A stretch of DNA of 64,000 bases from Diprion similis. Its lineage: Eukaryota; Arthropoda; Insecta; Hymenoptera; Diprionidae. The notes under the pieces were generated by a model, which saw only the letters and a program-made list of their open reading frames with translations, did no database searches and had not been told where the DNA came from. Location of the stretch: assembly GCF_021155765.1 (NCBI RefSeq), contig NC_060110.1:18312001-18376000 (forward strand), read 5' to 3'. The translations under genes and the position numbers were made by a program. Positions 48,154 to 62,286 of this stretch are shown one piece after another. Position 1 is the stretch's first letter. Every line of letters starts with the position of its first letter.

Positions 48154-51100
48154 ATGGCCCAGCAGCAGCAACAGCATCAGCACGAGTTTTTGCCGCTATG
48201 CGACGTGCTGTTTAATATCATCTCGCTGGCCTCTTACTTCTGTGATGTTGTCTTTGACCTAGCAATGGGCTATGCTTTGGCTCATCACGCTGCTGCACCA
48301 GCCTGTTTTTTTCCTCTCAGTATTACTTTTGTCGTTACGTCACTTGTTGTGTCTCAGGTGGGTTCAAACATATTTATGCTTTTCAAGATTCGAGTCCGCT
48401 TTTTTCATTCACTTGTCTGGTTTGCTTAATGTAATAAATTTCTATTCATTCTCACAAACATTTTTTCTGTCTATTGTATTATTTGGTAAAATGAATTAAT
48501 CCTTTCAGTCACGAATTAATTGTGTGGACCGATTTTGGTAAAAATTGTTGTCTAAAAGTTTTTGGGCTCCCTAATTACGGATCAGGCATTGGATTTTTAA
48601 AATTCAAAATAAAAGTAACGAATCGTTAAAATTTGATGTCCGTCATATTGGATCCGCCATTTTGAATTTCAAAAATCTAATGTCGGATTTTTAATTAGCG
48701 ACCCCAAAAACCCTGATATCCAAACTTTAGTAGAATTTAGCACCGTTTCGAAAGTGAAAATGAATTTGGACCAGAAAACAAGCATTTTTTGGGTGATTGT
48801 TTATTGATAAAAAATGAATGACTATATATTTCGAGTGAAATAAAATTTTTAAGCAAAGGTGGAGGTATAATAAACCTAAAGGTTTTTAAAAATCCGATTA
48901 CAAATGGTTGGAAAGACGTTTTAACACCAAAAAACTAATAGAATTAAGGTGGGCCACTGGGTGACCCACCATAACGGAAAGGGTTAATCAGTGTTCAATT
49001 CATCATTTTACAGATCATTAGTGTTCGATGGTACCTTTGGGGTGCTCGAGGTCAGCTAACTGCTGCCGGTACTGATACCCCTGATGATCGTGGTATTCAG
49101 AAGAAAGGTGGTTTGATAGTGGGCTGTGTTTTGGTATTACATTCTATGCAAGTTGGAGTCCTCTGGCGCTACTTCAAGCTGTTTATTCCAGTTGATCTCG
49201 CATACGTAAAGCATGAGGTGCGTTATTCGTTCATTTTCTTTTCAATTATTTTCTATGGCTACCTCACAAGATTTTCAAGGAGGTTTACTCAACCACACAA
49301 TCTCACAAAAATTTCCTTCTAGTTTGACTGCATCTGAATATAAAATGCCTTTCATAGAGGCTGAGCTTTACAACTGAGCCATTGGAAAGCTCGTTTGAGA
49401 TACATGGTTATTCTCTAAATATAGGCCTTTTAATTATCATTTTGTACACAGGTTCGGGAGCTGTGTGTACTACGTCTGATCCATGCGTTCTGTGAGGCAG
49501 CGCCAATGCTGCTCTTACAATTGTATCTATTATCGACTGGAATAACTAGAGAGGATGATGCAAAAGAAGAAGAGGAAGGAGAAAATGGGGGAAAATTGGC
49601 TAAACTAACAGCCGTTTCGGCAGGAATGTCTTTGTGGAGTGTTTGTTGGGCAGTTGCCAGTTTCAGTAAAGGGGCAGCCCGCTTACGGAATTTGGAACGA
49701 CTTGTGCTTACATGGCTGGGCGTTTTAGCACAGTTAGCCTGGCGGCTTGGAACCGTTAGTGCCCGTGTTGGAGCACTTGTCGCATATGCATCACTGTACG
49801 GAGGACAGTGGCTACTGGTTGTTCTTGCGCTTCATTGGCTGTCAATGCTCACTTGGTTGCTACTGACTCCTGACGGTCTATTTCATGGTGGAGAGCGTTT
49901 GCCACTACCACGAAAAGCCTTTCTCGCTACCCTACTCGCATTTGTGTACGTTTTTGCCTATGTCAACCTGCACGAAACAAATCACCGACAAAAAATGGTA
50001 TGTATTGTTATTATCATTCAAAAACTAACGTTCCTGTCAACGAATATTTAAGTGAATTAACGTTTTCTTTCGTTGTGTTAATTAAATTGATAATTATTAA
50101 TTTTTCTCCTGTCTAGGTGATATTTTACACGGTTATGTTCTTGGAAAACAGCCTACTGGTAGGGGTATGGGCTGCCGGTTTCCATCGAAGTAGTCTTCAC
50201 CCAAATCCGATTACCTTGGCTCTCACACTTTTTGCTCTCTTTTTTGGAGGCCTGTTTTTCATGGCGCTCTATTACAGGTGAAACATCTGGGATATCACAA
50301 TTTTGAAGTATATGATACTCTTCGAATGGCAATGATTGAATTATTTATTATTGTTTCATCTTTTCTAATTCAAAAATATGTAAGTTGTCCATTCAATAGA
50401 TTTCCAATTTAATTTGCAGGTTTTTTCATGTACGCAGACTCAGGTATGAGGCTGGAGGCCGTATGAATTCAACAAATGGTGTGGCCACTTTCTGTAAGCA
50501 GGTCTGTACCACAAGATACATAGAAAGCTAATTCTGAAGCTATCTCGGCTGGGCATTGATTGATTTGTTTATATCCTATTTACAGGAACATAATGATGGA
50601 AAACAGATGAATTACTTGGAAGAGAAAAAGAATAGTGTCGAAATAGGGATGAGGAGAGTGAAGTTGAGCAACGGGGGAATTCCGGGAGTATTTAATTGCC
50701 GTTTTGCGAATCCAACTGTGGCTAATCCGAATCGGAAAAAAAAAAAACCAACTACTTTTGTCCCTCCGCCTCCTCCTCCGCCACAACCATTGTCTTTGGT
50801 GACAAACGGTATGAGTGAACCACGCCCCAGGATAAATGGTAGCGCTGGATCTCGGCAATTGATTCCGTTTTGGAGACGACCGCTGACAATGGCTGTAACT
50901 CAGGCACACAATCACCAGGTATCATCAGTAAATTTTAGAACTTGAATTTCAAATTAGATTCCTTAGATTACTTATTTCTACATGATTTTATTACTAACTA
51001 CTGAATTTGGTGTAGGACGGGCCAACTAGTGACACACATGACATAGATGCTGGTGTCAGTTTAGGAGGATCAATGAGCATGAATCACATCAGAGAGAAAT

Positions 51101-52223
51101 TGCAGGAAAAGAAGCAACAGCAACTGCGGGAATTGAGAGCGATTCAGGAAGAGATTAGATCAGGGAAGTTGGTACCACCCCCGTCGGCTTCCGCATCTGC
51201 ATCTTCGTCATCTCCTTTAGCAGCCAATCAACAACCACCGCCAAATGCTAAGCTGCACTCATCTACTAGAGTTCCTTCGCCACAATCCCCATCTGACATG
51301 AATGAAAGCCTTACGCTATCCTCTTGGCCACCGATCAAAATGCATTGCCTCTCACCTCCTCCACCAGCTGCATCTATATATCATCCGCCCAATCCCTGGA
51401 AAGCTCCACAACGAGAGAGAGCTGTTACCCCAGAGATTTTACTTGCTCCTCAATGCTTACCACGTTATCCGCATTGGACACCCCCAGGGCATCTTAGTCT
51501 TAGGTAAATTCAAAGATATGCTACTTCAGATTAGATCCCAATCTAAATTTCTTCTTGAAAATAAAGTTCAATTCGTATCAACAAGTCACCGATGTACTCT
51601 TTCACATATATTCATATATTCGGTAGATTGGGTTCAAATCAAAACGAAGAGGATGAAACTTGTAAAGAAGATGGCGAGGTTCCTGTTGAGGGCGAGGGTG
51701 ACAGTGATGTGGAAGGCAGTCAGGTATCGCTACCAAGAAGTTACACGCTTCCTAGGGAATTTAAGTATACTAATGGGGTTGGTATTGTCAAGGATCGAGG
51801 AGAGCGAGAGTACAGAGGAAGTAACAAGCCACCACCGTCTCGGTATTATCTTCCCTCGACCAACAGCTCGGACGATGGTAAATTAAAATGATGTTATCAC
51901 ATTTTCAGTATCAAGAGCCAATCTAACTACGAGGTGGAATCGCCAATTGAAATCATATCATATTGTTCGCAGGCGACGTGGATAGCGCGGATAATGAGGA
52001 GGAAACAGATTCTGAATTGCGAATACATAGTAATAACAACCGTGCTCACAACAATAATCGTCAACTACGCTTTCAGTCCGATAGAACCAATACTGTAGAA
52101 CCCTCGACTCTAGTTCCTGCGATTATTGTTAATACTTCTAATTGTTACTTAAGCAGCCCATATGGTGCCCCTAGACCAAATCAATTACTTAGAGCTAAAG
52201 TTAAGCATGAAACGAAGTTGTAA
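48154..52223 (+). CDS. XK-related multipass membrane protein (XKR4/6/7-like)
   Basis: Predicted 839 aa from nine exons: 48154-48357, 49014-49217, 49452-49997, 50117-50277, 50420-50501, 50586-50918, 51016-51503, 51627-51877, 51973-52223, all in frame. After a Gln-rich start (AQQQQQHQHEF), the first about 380 residues hold the XK-family membrane core: DVLFNIISLASYFCDVVFDL, ISVRWYLWGARGQ, GGLIVGCVLVLHSMQVG and RLIHAFCEAAPMLLLQLYLL. The remaining about 460 residues are low-complexity: a poly-Pro run, a coiled segment (REKLQEKKQQQLRELRAIQE), Ser/Ala runs and an Asn-rich tail. Some XKR proteins are caspase-activated phospholipid scramblases; whether this one is cannot be told. No clear caspase site was identified. 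It is longer than vertebrate XKR6 because of the tail. Start is the first in-frame ATG after a stop at 48103. Confidence 0.9.
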
Positions 52224-55200
52224 ATTATAGAATTTTTTTAAATATTTAAATAATATTATATATACAAGACAGATACCAATCCGTGTCTACAAATATCGTA
52301 ACCCGGTGTCTTACTAACAATGAGACTGATGAGCGGACATGACTGTCAATTACAGAATCGTGAAAACGATCAATTTCTTTCAATAGTAAGACTGAGTTGA
52401 GTTTTTAAGCATACACACTTGTACAATGAATTCACAGAGTGTGTACTAAGAAAAACTCTAGATATTTTTGGTGTAAATTTCTGCTCTGGTTAGAATACAT
52501 TTAGTCGAGATGACGAAATCTCTCGATTGATCCGTCCAAGCCTAGAATTAGAGATCTGACCTTCCATATGGAAGGTCATATGTTTTGGAATGATTGACCA
52601 TCAGTAGCTCACTTTATCAAATTGGATTTTCAATATCCTACCTTCAAGAGATATTGTAAAAAAATTTATTTCCGTGAAACTGTTTCTTAAAAACCAGTGT
52701 TTTTAGTATGCATGTGTCTTCTTGAATGTTTACAAATTATAATATATCAAATACTTGTGAGTCCTTTTACCGCATCTTTTGGAGTGTACTGACCGAAAAT
52801 GTCATTTTAAGGCTGGTATACAACATTGCCCTGTATCGAAATTCAAAAGTCAATCTACTTTCATTTGGTTTTTTTTTCACTTTAATTATTACTCAAAAAT
52901 ATCATACAAATCTTATTTTTCTAGGTAACATTTTTTTCACATTATGTACTCTTACATTCTATTATTTAATAGGGAATACGTCTAAATCCGTATCTTTGTA
53001 AATATATTCTACCTATTAGTTAGTATCTGAGTAAGAAAATAATTTCAGTTGTATATTTATAATGACTGTAAGTCTTACGATTAGCAGTGAACAAGTAAAA
53101 AGAAACAACGACCATGTTGGCTATTAATGATTGTATATATATTTCAAGTTTAATAGAAGGGAAACGAAGTGGCATCAGTGGGAGATTCACTTGAGAGAGA
53201 CAATCCCATTGATGGGCCTCTGTCCGGCCCGTACATTGTAGGTGCAGACGAATGACGAAGGTCGATTGTATTTTTCTTTTATGACGAACGTTACCGCTTG
53301 AAAGGCATAGGATTGAATCTAACAGATGCAGAGCAATCACGCGGAATTCAGTGGCTTGATCGAGGCCGCAGAATCGATAAGATCAATCCGAATTCATTCT
53401 CTTTGAAAAGGAGCTCAAGTAAAACGTCACGTGTAATTTAGTAGGAGATGGAAAACGTCGATAAGGTAGATATCTTCCCACTTGCCTACACACATACAGC
53501 TAACTTTCCCCTGCGGTGTGGAATCCTTACACATGCTCCGGCTATTGACTACTGAATATTGACTATTGGATAGAATCCGGCTCGAGACCAATCTTGGGGT
53601 GCAGGGCTTAAACGAGATTTATAGGCAATCGGGTGAGGACATCCCACTCGCCTTTGTCAAGAACACGAGACCATTGTGCCTAACATTCGAATTTTACACG
53701 TCGTCAAAGACTTTCGCGTGATGCAGATAATAATTCTTCACTTTTTTTTTAATTTAATTTTTTTTATTTTAGTAACTTATTAATGTACTTCGAGATGCTC
53801 ATATTACACGTACAGTTACATCAATAATGCTTTATAGTATTCTTTGCTCTTTAATGACCCAATACAATATTATTTTCCGACATAGTATTACATTTGATTT
53901 ACTTTTTTCAGGCACTACTGATTTGCATATAATTTCTTGTTTTCAAACAAATTTCCGATGCTTATTCCACGAGAAGCTTCTCGGAAAATTGATACAAGGA
54001 AACAAGAGCTCTAGAATGAAGGAAAACTGCAATAGACGAATCCCAAGTGAAGATACATTGTATGAATTACGAGTAAAGATTCGGTGAGTCGTAGGTTTTA
54101 CCATAAAAACTAGAAATTGATCTTCACGGTTTCTCGAATACGGGGTCGGAAGAATTTTACGACATTATCTTCCACCGACTAAATCGCTGGCTATTTATCA
54201 GGGCACAAGTCGAAGGAATATCGTTTCCATTAGTAATCTTTTTTTCCTTCTTCGTCACAGTCTTAGCTCTAAATGTTTTACATGTTAACAAATGATTCAA
54301 TTCCATTTGCGCTAGTTCACACTGTTTGCGGACAGATCAATCATACACATATATCTGCTTACGTAGTACTCGTTTAACTTTAATACTTTAAAGGAATGTG
54401 AATATATTCCTTTCACATTATTTCCTACACCTTTTTCGTGCACGTTGATTGTTAGATAAATATAACCACACATACCAGATTATTGACCAAAGATTACGGC
54501 CATAAACTCCGATGTAAAAGCCTAATGTGACTTTATGGTATTTTATCATCAGTCAGTTAACCGTAGCGACAAATTTACCATCTGTTTGTACATTATTTTT
54601 ATTATCATTTTTCCCGTTGCATGCACATTGCACATATTAGTTTTTGTATGTATACGAAATTGATTTTACGCTGACGAGTATAATATGTTTGAGTATAATT
54701 GTAACCGCGTGTAACATCATGTATACGATGTGTATTATACATTTTAATTTCTGATGTGTCACATAGTATGTTTAATGCGGTGCCGAAGCAATTCTTCTAT
54801 ATTTTTAATCAAACTTCGTTTCGGCCTACGCGTAACGCAATTCATGGTGAAATAATTGATCCCTGCCGAGGGTGGTCAGTCATGCTGCAGTTATCTCGCA
54901 TTTTTATTCATTTACTTTTTTTTTTTTTTTTTTATCTCGTCGTGGGATTTATTCTACCGTTATAATTGATAGGGCAGAGAAAAGTTATGATGAACGTTTG
55001 ACTATTTTTCCACGTCACTCTATAAGCTCGGATAGAAACGCTCGCGAAATGTATATGAAATATACATTTGACTGACGTGACGATAAAACTGATAAAAATA
55101 AATACATAAATATTACTCCTAATACATCAAAGCGAAACGATATACGATGTATTCCAGAATACACCGCCTCTCGAAATCATTCTCATTCATCCTATACGTA

Positions 55201-57300
55201 CCTCGTAGTTGTTTATCCTACGTAAAAACTAAAATATACATGTGATTGATTAATTTATACGGTGGTGCGTGGAATTGTGAAAATTTTATAGATATGTAAT
55301 GCGTCAAACTGTATTTCCAGGAAAGTCATAAAACATTTTTCATCGATTGGTTTTAGCAAGGTTTACGAGACGGTGAGATAATAGTAATAATAATAATAAT
55401 AATAATATAACAATATGTTAAATATTTTTTCCTATAGCCTGTACATAGTAATAAAGTTATCGTGTCGTTATCTCCGCGGATCTTGTATCTTGGAAAACTT
55501 GATCTTCGATACCCTTGACTGCGAAATTTCTCATAAGTCTCATGAATAATGCGATTCACGTATACGTAGATATACGAAGCGAACTTGATGCGAGTTTGAC
55601 CCTAAAATCTTGACCGGTACAAAGAGAGCGCAAGACAGCGAAGATTAATAAATTGTAGGAAAGGTTTGAGAACCGGAGCGTATCACACGTAACATTATTC
55701 ACTCTAGCGTAATGTGTTGATAGATACACGGACGTAGAATAATCATTGCACCAATGCTGTACCTTACAGTAGATAGGCATCTGTATTCATCCGTATTACA
55801 CATATATTGCATTATTATAATTGTAAAGCACATACGACAGTCATTGACTCGCAGTCATAGAATCGGCTATTTATATCCACAGCTTCGACAGGTCAGCGTG
55901 GATTTTCGTTTGAGTTTTATTTCTTCCTGTGCATGATGCCGTGAAAAAAGAGAAAGAAGAATAAATAAAAAAATTAAAAAAATACAACGTTCCAAAATTA
56001 TAAACTGAATTCCTTTGAGGTGCAATATGCAAATTGCAATGAGCAGCGAACGTAAATTGGTGGTGTTACACCAGCGAGAAATAAATAAATAGGGAAGTAA
56101 AGAGTTTCTCTTTGCTAAAAAGGTGTTTAAATTCATAGGTAAATCATCCTTGGGTACATGTACTCGATACAGGGTGTCCCATCTCAATGAATCCACTGTG
56201 ATATTCCTAGAGTATAAAATAGAAGTATAGGAATATGAAAAGGGGTAGTAATTTTTTAGTTTCGAAATAGATGTTACTGAAAATCAGTGGATTTTCTCTC
56301 GAACAGCGTACATTTTTAATGTAATTTTTTTTTCTTCTGGGCAAATGGAACTACGGTTCTTTTGTGGAGTTATATTATTTCACAAAGTTTCGACAATCGC
56401 TCTAACAATTAAAAGAGTAAAATTTTGTAGCTCCTGAGTATCGCAATCCCCCAAATACTGATTTAAATATTGAGACACCCTCTACATTTGCAATAATAAT
56501 GTAAGCTGCTGTGATAATAAAAGTGGCATAACAATTTCTCACAATATATAATTTCTGCTTATCTTTCCTTTCATATCTCTTACGAAATACCAAACGTAAT
56601 ATTTACACTCTCTTAAATTTCGAGTTTTATTTACACGCAGCCTTTCTGTTGGCTGCGCGTCTATCGTCTTAACCATAATTCTTAATAGTATAGGTATCCG
56701 TATTTTTATGTAATCGTTATTATCCCTCGGTAACTGTACGTTATCTGATACTGGGTCTATACTCGAATCGGAGTGCAATGGGAAAGACCGTTTCCGATAT
56801 ACCTGTACCGATTACCACCTGAATATTGATTCGGTATTGCTACCTCGTTGCATGTGATAGCGATAACGCTATCAAGATCCTCCTAGAAAGCTTCTGGAGA
56901 TACACGTTACGATACGAGTCAGGATATATACTTAAGAAAAGACTTCTTTTTCTTCTACCCTTACAAGAATTACCCCCAATAGATGGTTCAAATTTTCTTT
57001 TACGCGTTAGTCTTGCGTCGTATGAACATATTTCATGATCACAATGTCTTAAGCGAGGTAAAAATTCTGCATGTGTTTAGTTTCAAATTTTTACGATATA
57101 CACATGCATTGCTGTGAGTAGTCATACTGATAATCAGAACAACTTCCGCTCAAAAAAAGAAATCCATATTTAGGATCATTTTGAGATTTTATCCACTTGA
57201 AAATGGAGCTGCAGAAATCTCAATGCGTTTTGCAGTTTAAAAATCCCGAATTTTAGAATAGAAATATCTATTAACTATTCAATTTCCAGAATTTGTAGAA
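52224..57300. other. XK-related 3'UTR and intergenic DNA, no gene supported
   Basis: AT-rich. The proximal part is likely 3'UTR of the preceding gene. An ATT/AAT microsatellite lies at about 55383-55408 and a long T run near 54919. Open frames are short and without splice or codon support. Confidence 0.4.
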
Positions 57301-57954
57301 AGCCTTCCGGGTGTCTCGAGGCCGTCGCCGAACCGTCCAAAGTAGGAAGAAGCGTTATTTTCCCGTCACCCGTAAGCGCGTAGATCGCGGATGCGCCTGG
57401 AGGCGAGAGACCCGCGTTGCAAGGATGCAAATATTTGTCGTTCCGCGGGTGTTTCGGCAGGTGGTGTCATGGCGTCGGCCTCGGATCGCAGCTGAGTCGC
57501 GGGCGGCGCACGCATGCGTTTTGGAATGGAAAGGAGGGCCGCGTAGACAGGCAGCTCGGCTTGCGAGAGAGTAAAAGTCGGTGTGCCATTGGCAGCCATG
57601 CACGTAGGTAGAGGATATCTGAAGGAGAGACCGCGTCGCTGCGCGAGTGTCTCGAAAGGACGCGGTCGACGCGATGACGCGACTTAAAGAAGGTGTGCGA
57701 TTCAAAACAGACCGAGTGTTATCGCCGAAGGGATACGCCGGGAAATGTCACAGCGCGTGAAAACGCGTTCATTTGTTTTTTTTTTCCATCATCAGAAAGC
57801 TAGGAAGTGCACCAAGTGAGTAACGACGACTGCCCCTCCCCCTCTACCGCCCTCTCCTGCCCCACGGCCCCGACCCTTCCAGCAAGTGTGGGCGAGACCA
57901 TTTTCGGGCGAGCTGCGCGCATGCAGCCCGTCTTAACCCCCGAGCCTCTGTTCT

Positions 57955-57992
57955 CTCACTCTTTCTCCCTCTCTCTCTCTCTCTCTCTCTCG
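57955..57992. repeat. CT microsatellite
   Basis: Uninterrupted CT dinucleotide core inside the GC-rich segment. Confidence 0.85.
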
Positions 57993-59849
57993 CTCCCTCT
58001 CCGTCTTCTCTCCTTGCGTGGTGGATTAGATTCTCTGCGAGAGACAGGGAGAGAGGCTGCGAGCCGAATGAATACGCGGCTGTATCGTCTGCTGCTCCGC
58101 TGCTGCCTTCCCCCCTGCCCCGACATAGACCCATTCCGCCGGTCGCGTCGCTCGATACGTTTAAAAAAGTAAAAAAGCTTCGGACGGTTTCGGGACGGGC
58201 TCCGTTTTCCGGACGAATATACATCTCGGCGGGTTCGTTTCGTCGGGAATTTGTATGAAAATTGGCGAGGTCTGGTGGCGGGTGCGATACGGCTAGCCAT
58301 AACCTAGGTGAGCGCACGTTGAGCCAGTCCATTGAGCAAAGTGAACTACCATACTCGCGCCTCCACGCGTCACAAGGTTAGTTACGGTTCAGTCGGGCCG
58401 ACGCGACCCGAAAACAGCCGAAGTCGGCCGAGCCGTCCCGCCACGCACCGAGGTATCCCGAGCCGCGCGAAAAAGGGGCTGGAACCTCGACCCATTCGTA
58501 CTTTTGGGGTAGGAAAAGCTGGGGGCAGGCATCCCCTACGTCTCGTCTTATCACTACGACGCAACCCCTCGAGTCTCCTCTTTGTGAATGGGATACGTGT
58601 CTTGGTTTTACGTTCCCTTTAATGTACTTATAGCCAGTCTAGCAGTCGACGCGTATACGCACGCACACGTTTATATACCTCGGGGTAAATCAATGCTTAT
58701 TCACGATTCCCTTTCGTTCTTTGTTCTCGTTATCTTTTCTCATCGAAATCTTAAGTTTTGTAAATATTCCGCGATATTCAACCGAGGCAGGCTTTACTGT
58801 CCTAGACATCTGTTCGAACGTACACAAGTACCCGGAGGTCGGGGTTATTTCACTCCATACTATGTTCGCCGAATTTGTTGCAACTTTATCAAATACCTAT
58901 TGACCATCAAAATTTTACTCGAACTCGAACATTATTCTGACAATTTCTTCTCCGTACGGTTCAAGCCAGCATAGTGTCGAAAGTTTCAATCAAGGGAACA
59001 GTCTTACGAATTATTGAGAAATATCAAAACCATATTCCTCTCTATTCAATGTCCGTGCTAGCAAGTGTCCGGAGGTTTTGCAGGTCTGCCATAGTTTAAA
59101 CGTACAAATTCGAAACCGTGAATCCTGCACGCGAGTGATCGACAAGCAAGAATGTTTAGATCGCGTAGTCGCGTGCGGTACCTCAGTCCAGCAATAGGAT
59201 AACTGCAGAATTAAAATAGAAATTCTCAAGATTCCTCCTCAGTGGCTCCCAAATCTTGACCGTGCGACGTAAAGTTACTCGTTCTCCTCAATACCGAATT
59301 CTCTATGTAGGTATATCCGTCAGATTCCATCCCATGCAGGTATCTCTCGTCAGACCGACGGCAGGCGACGTCGCTCTCTCGACGTGTTTACGCCGCTCCT
59401 CGTTTTTCGGCGAGCGCGCGGTATCGGGGGGGAGGGGGGGGGGGGGAGGAGCAGATCGGCAGGTCCCGAAGGAGTGGGGACGGGACGCCGGTCGACTCGA
59501 GGATTGCGTCGGTTGGCGCAGGCCGGCGGCAGGGCAGGGAGGCTCGGCCACTTCGGCCAGTCAGTCAGTCAGTCAGTCAGTCGCATAGAGGAAGTGGCGG
59601 TGGCGAGGCGGTTCGGGAATACCGGACGAGCGATGCGACAACGGGCAGACGACGAAAGGATGGCTAGAAGGACGGGCGGGCGTTCTTCGCGCGTGTTCCC
59701 GAGGATGGTATGCCTCTTCTAAGCATGCCCCCCGGACCCGGTTTATCCTCCTATTGACTCGGCCCCCCTCGTCGTGGTGTTGTCGTCGTAATTTTTTCCC
59801 CGTCTTTTCTTTTTCTCCTCTACTCTCCGCCGTTCCGCATTCTCACGTA

Positions 59850-59896
59850 TATCCATCCAACCATCCATCCATCCATCCATCCATCCATCCATCCAC
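59850..59896. repeat. CATC tetranucleotide microsatellite
   Basis: About eleven CATC units; a shorter CAGT tetranucleotide run precedes it at 59558-59581. Confidence 0.85.
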
Positions 59897-60010
59897 CTTG
59901 TACCTGACCGAACGGAGTTTATTAACGTGTGTCGAAGGAGATAGCTAGATAGACGGGGGACGGGGGGCGGGGTGGCGGCGGCTGGGGGCGGGGGTGTGGG
60001 GTGGGGGGAT

Positions 60011-62249
60011 GACTGTAGTGATAATATTTTGTGCGGTGGTAGATTGTTGTAATATTATGTATACGCGTACGATAAAATGTCGCTCAATTGTGCGCTACGC
60101 CGGTTCTTGGTTGTACGTACGCACTGGTTTTATACACAGCTTAAACGTTTTCAAGTAAATAAAGAAATAAATATATGAATAAAGATGATCATATTAATAA
60201 TAGCTAGTAACAATCAAGATATAATATCAAAAATATATAAATAAAGAAAGAAATAGTGATTTGTTAGACGGAGTGGGAGGGAGGGATTGGACACTCGGCC
60301 AACGAACGATTAACAGCGAAGTCGCCTACACCCTGCATATTTAATTAATCGCGATTAAAACTAGTCCGAGAAACAAGGGCGTTTTCACTTTCAACGCAAC
60401 GTAACGTAACGTAACGTAACGTAACGTAACGAACCGCGTGTGCGCGTGTGTGTTCGTATATAACTTGATTGTTCGCTACGGTTAAATTTTTCTAATTCCC
60501 AGACGACGAAGAATCATCATCACCGGCATCATCATCATCATCATCACCATCATCATCAGCAGCAGCAGCAGCTTCTTTGTGCTTGTTTTTTTTCTCTTCA
60601 AACGATGGCTTCGTCGTCTCTATCAGTGTTTAACGGTGGCAATGCGACGATGCAATATCGTAAGCTGGCTCTGAACCGTTAGAGGCTAGATCAACGACGC
60701 CTCGTTCGTACGGTTTCGTTTCGGAAGAAAACGAAGAAAATAAGAACGAAAAAAAAGAAAACAGAAAGAAACAAGAAACTGTGACGTATTTTGTTACACG
60801 GGAATTATTCGACGACGAACTTCCGTTCGAGATGGAAGGGAAGTCCTGCTGCTCTTCGGGCTTTGTTCCGTAATTTTTCTTCCGACTAGCGAGACTGATC
60901 CTCGGAAGAAACGATGAGAAACAAACGGCAGAACAAGAACAGGCACAAAAAACAAGAAAGAAAGACACACCGCAGCCACCTCCGAAACATAACGAGAATT
61001 ACTATAATCTAATCTATATAGAACGTCGATAATAATCCACCCTGTTTAACAATATAAACAATACACAAAGGACAACGTTGAAAACGATGAAACATCTTCG
61101 CCACTGTGTCATTGCTCCTCGAACGATGAAGACGACGATAAACGATACAGTTAGAAGTTGCAATCTGACACGTATTTTGTCCGATGTTGCTAATAAAATA
61201 TCTATCTAATAACAGTGATTTTAATAACACAAAGTTTGAAAGGATTAATGAAGAAGCGAGTAAAAATTAACACACAGTAAAGTGTTTGTCAAAGGATTAA
61301 AAGGATGATGTATTACGTCGCAGTAGTAGAGTGTTCGCGCAAGCTGCGTAAAGCTGAAAGACTGATCTCGGTAAAGTTCGGTAAAATGAGGGAATAAAAG
61401 AAACGAAGGAAAAAGAAAACAAAAAAAAAAAAAAAAAAAAACCAACGGAAACTCGCGTTACAAGGACGATGAAAAACTGCACAATTTCCCGAAATATGGG
61501 TGAAATTGCGTGAAAACTTTACGATATAGGAACAAGTTTTTTCGGTGCGTATGTGCGTGGTGGCCGGTACTCGTGTGTGTCGCGATATGTTAATATAATT
61601 GTGTAAAATTGACGAGCGTGTGCCCCGCATAAATAAGATAATGAAAAATCAATCGTACGAATAGAAGGCGAAGCCCGTTCCTCGTACCTACTTGGCACTT
61701 GCACACTTGTTTAATAAGAAGATTAGTAGCGAGCAGCTGACCGCGCAGCGATTCCTCTGCCAGATCCTAATATCTTTGTCATCTTCGTTACACGCCCGAG
61801 AGTCACGCAACGCAGAGCAATGGCTATTCCGTAGCTTTGTCGAGACAAAACCCGAAGTTTTCCCATCCTCAACCCTCAACCCTCAACCCCTCGCCTTTCT
61901 GCTTTTTCTTCCGTTTTTCTCCCTTGTTTCTCAACGCCGAGCCCGAGTCGAGACGTGTAACAGTTTTTCTTTTTATCTCGCTCGCCTCTGTAATTTTTTT
62001 TTTTATAATCTGGCGTCTATCTGCCGCACGATTAATACTTGGATCATAGAAACGGATTTAAATGTGTAATAACTGAACTAAATATCTAACAAAGACGGCA
62101 CGAGGAAAGCATAATTAATATAATCGGTGATAATTAGTATGTATGTACCTACCTGCTATCATCATCGGATACACGAACTTCCGACGTGTTATTGTACCTT
62201 GTGTATACACGTTGTTACAAAGATGCTGAAGTGGATTTGACTGATTGAC

Positions 62250-62286
<37 letters not shown>

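Larger units (their letters stand above)
57301..60010. promoter_or_regulatory. GC/CpG-rich segment, candidate promoter or 5'UTR exons of the right-edge gene
   Basis: Composition changes sharply at about 57300 to GC-rich with frequent CG dinucleotides, strongly unlike the flanking DNA, and again at 59380-60010. GT donors in good context occur at about 57815 (GTGAGT), 58307 (GTGAGC) and 58378 (GTTAGT), so non-coding first exons are possible. Frames open on both strands here follow from the GC bias and low-complexity CT/GA runs, and are not called genes. Confidence 0.4.

Noticed and set aside
50580-50915. Minus-strand frame opposite an XK-related exon
   Set aside because: It is a shadow of the plus-strand exon, which fits an in-frame nine-exon gene.
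57355-58332. Overlapping long frames on both strands in the GC-rich region
   Set aside because: They arise from GC bias and CT/GA repeats, give Arg/Ser-rich low-complexity translations, and have no family resemblance.
59850-59896. Regular short repeats that might suggest a repeat array system
   Set aside because: Plain tetranucleotide microsatellite in eukaryotic DNA; no spacers or associated genes.
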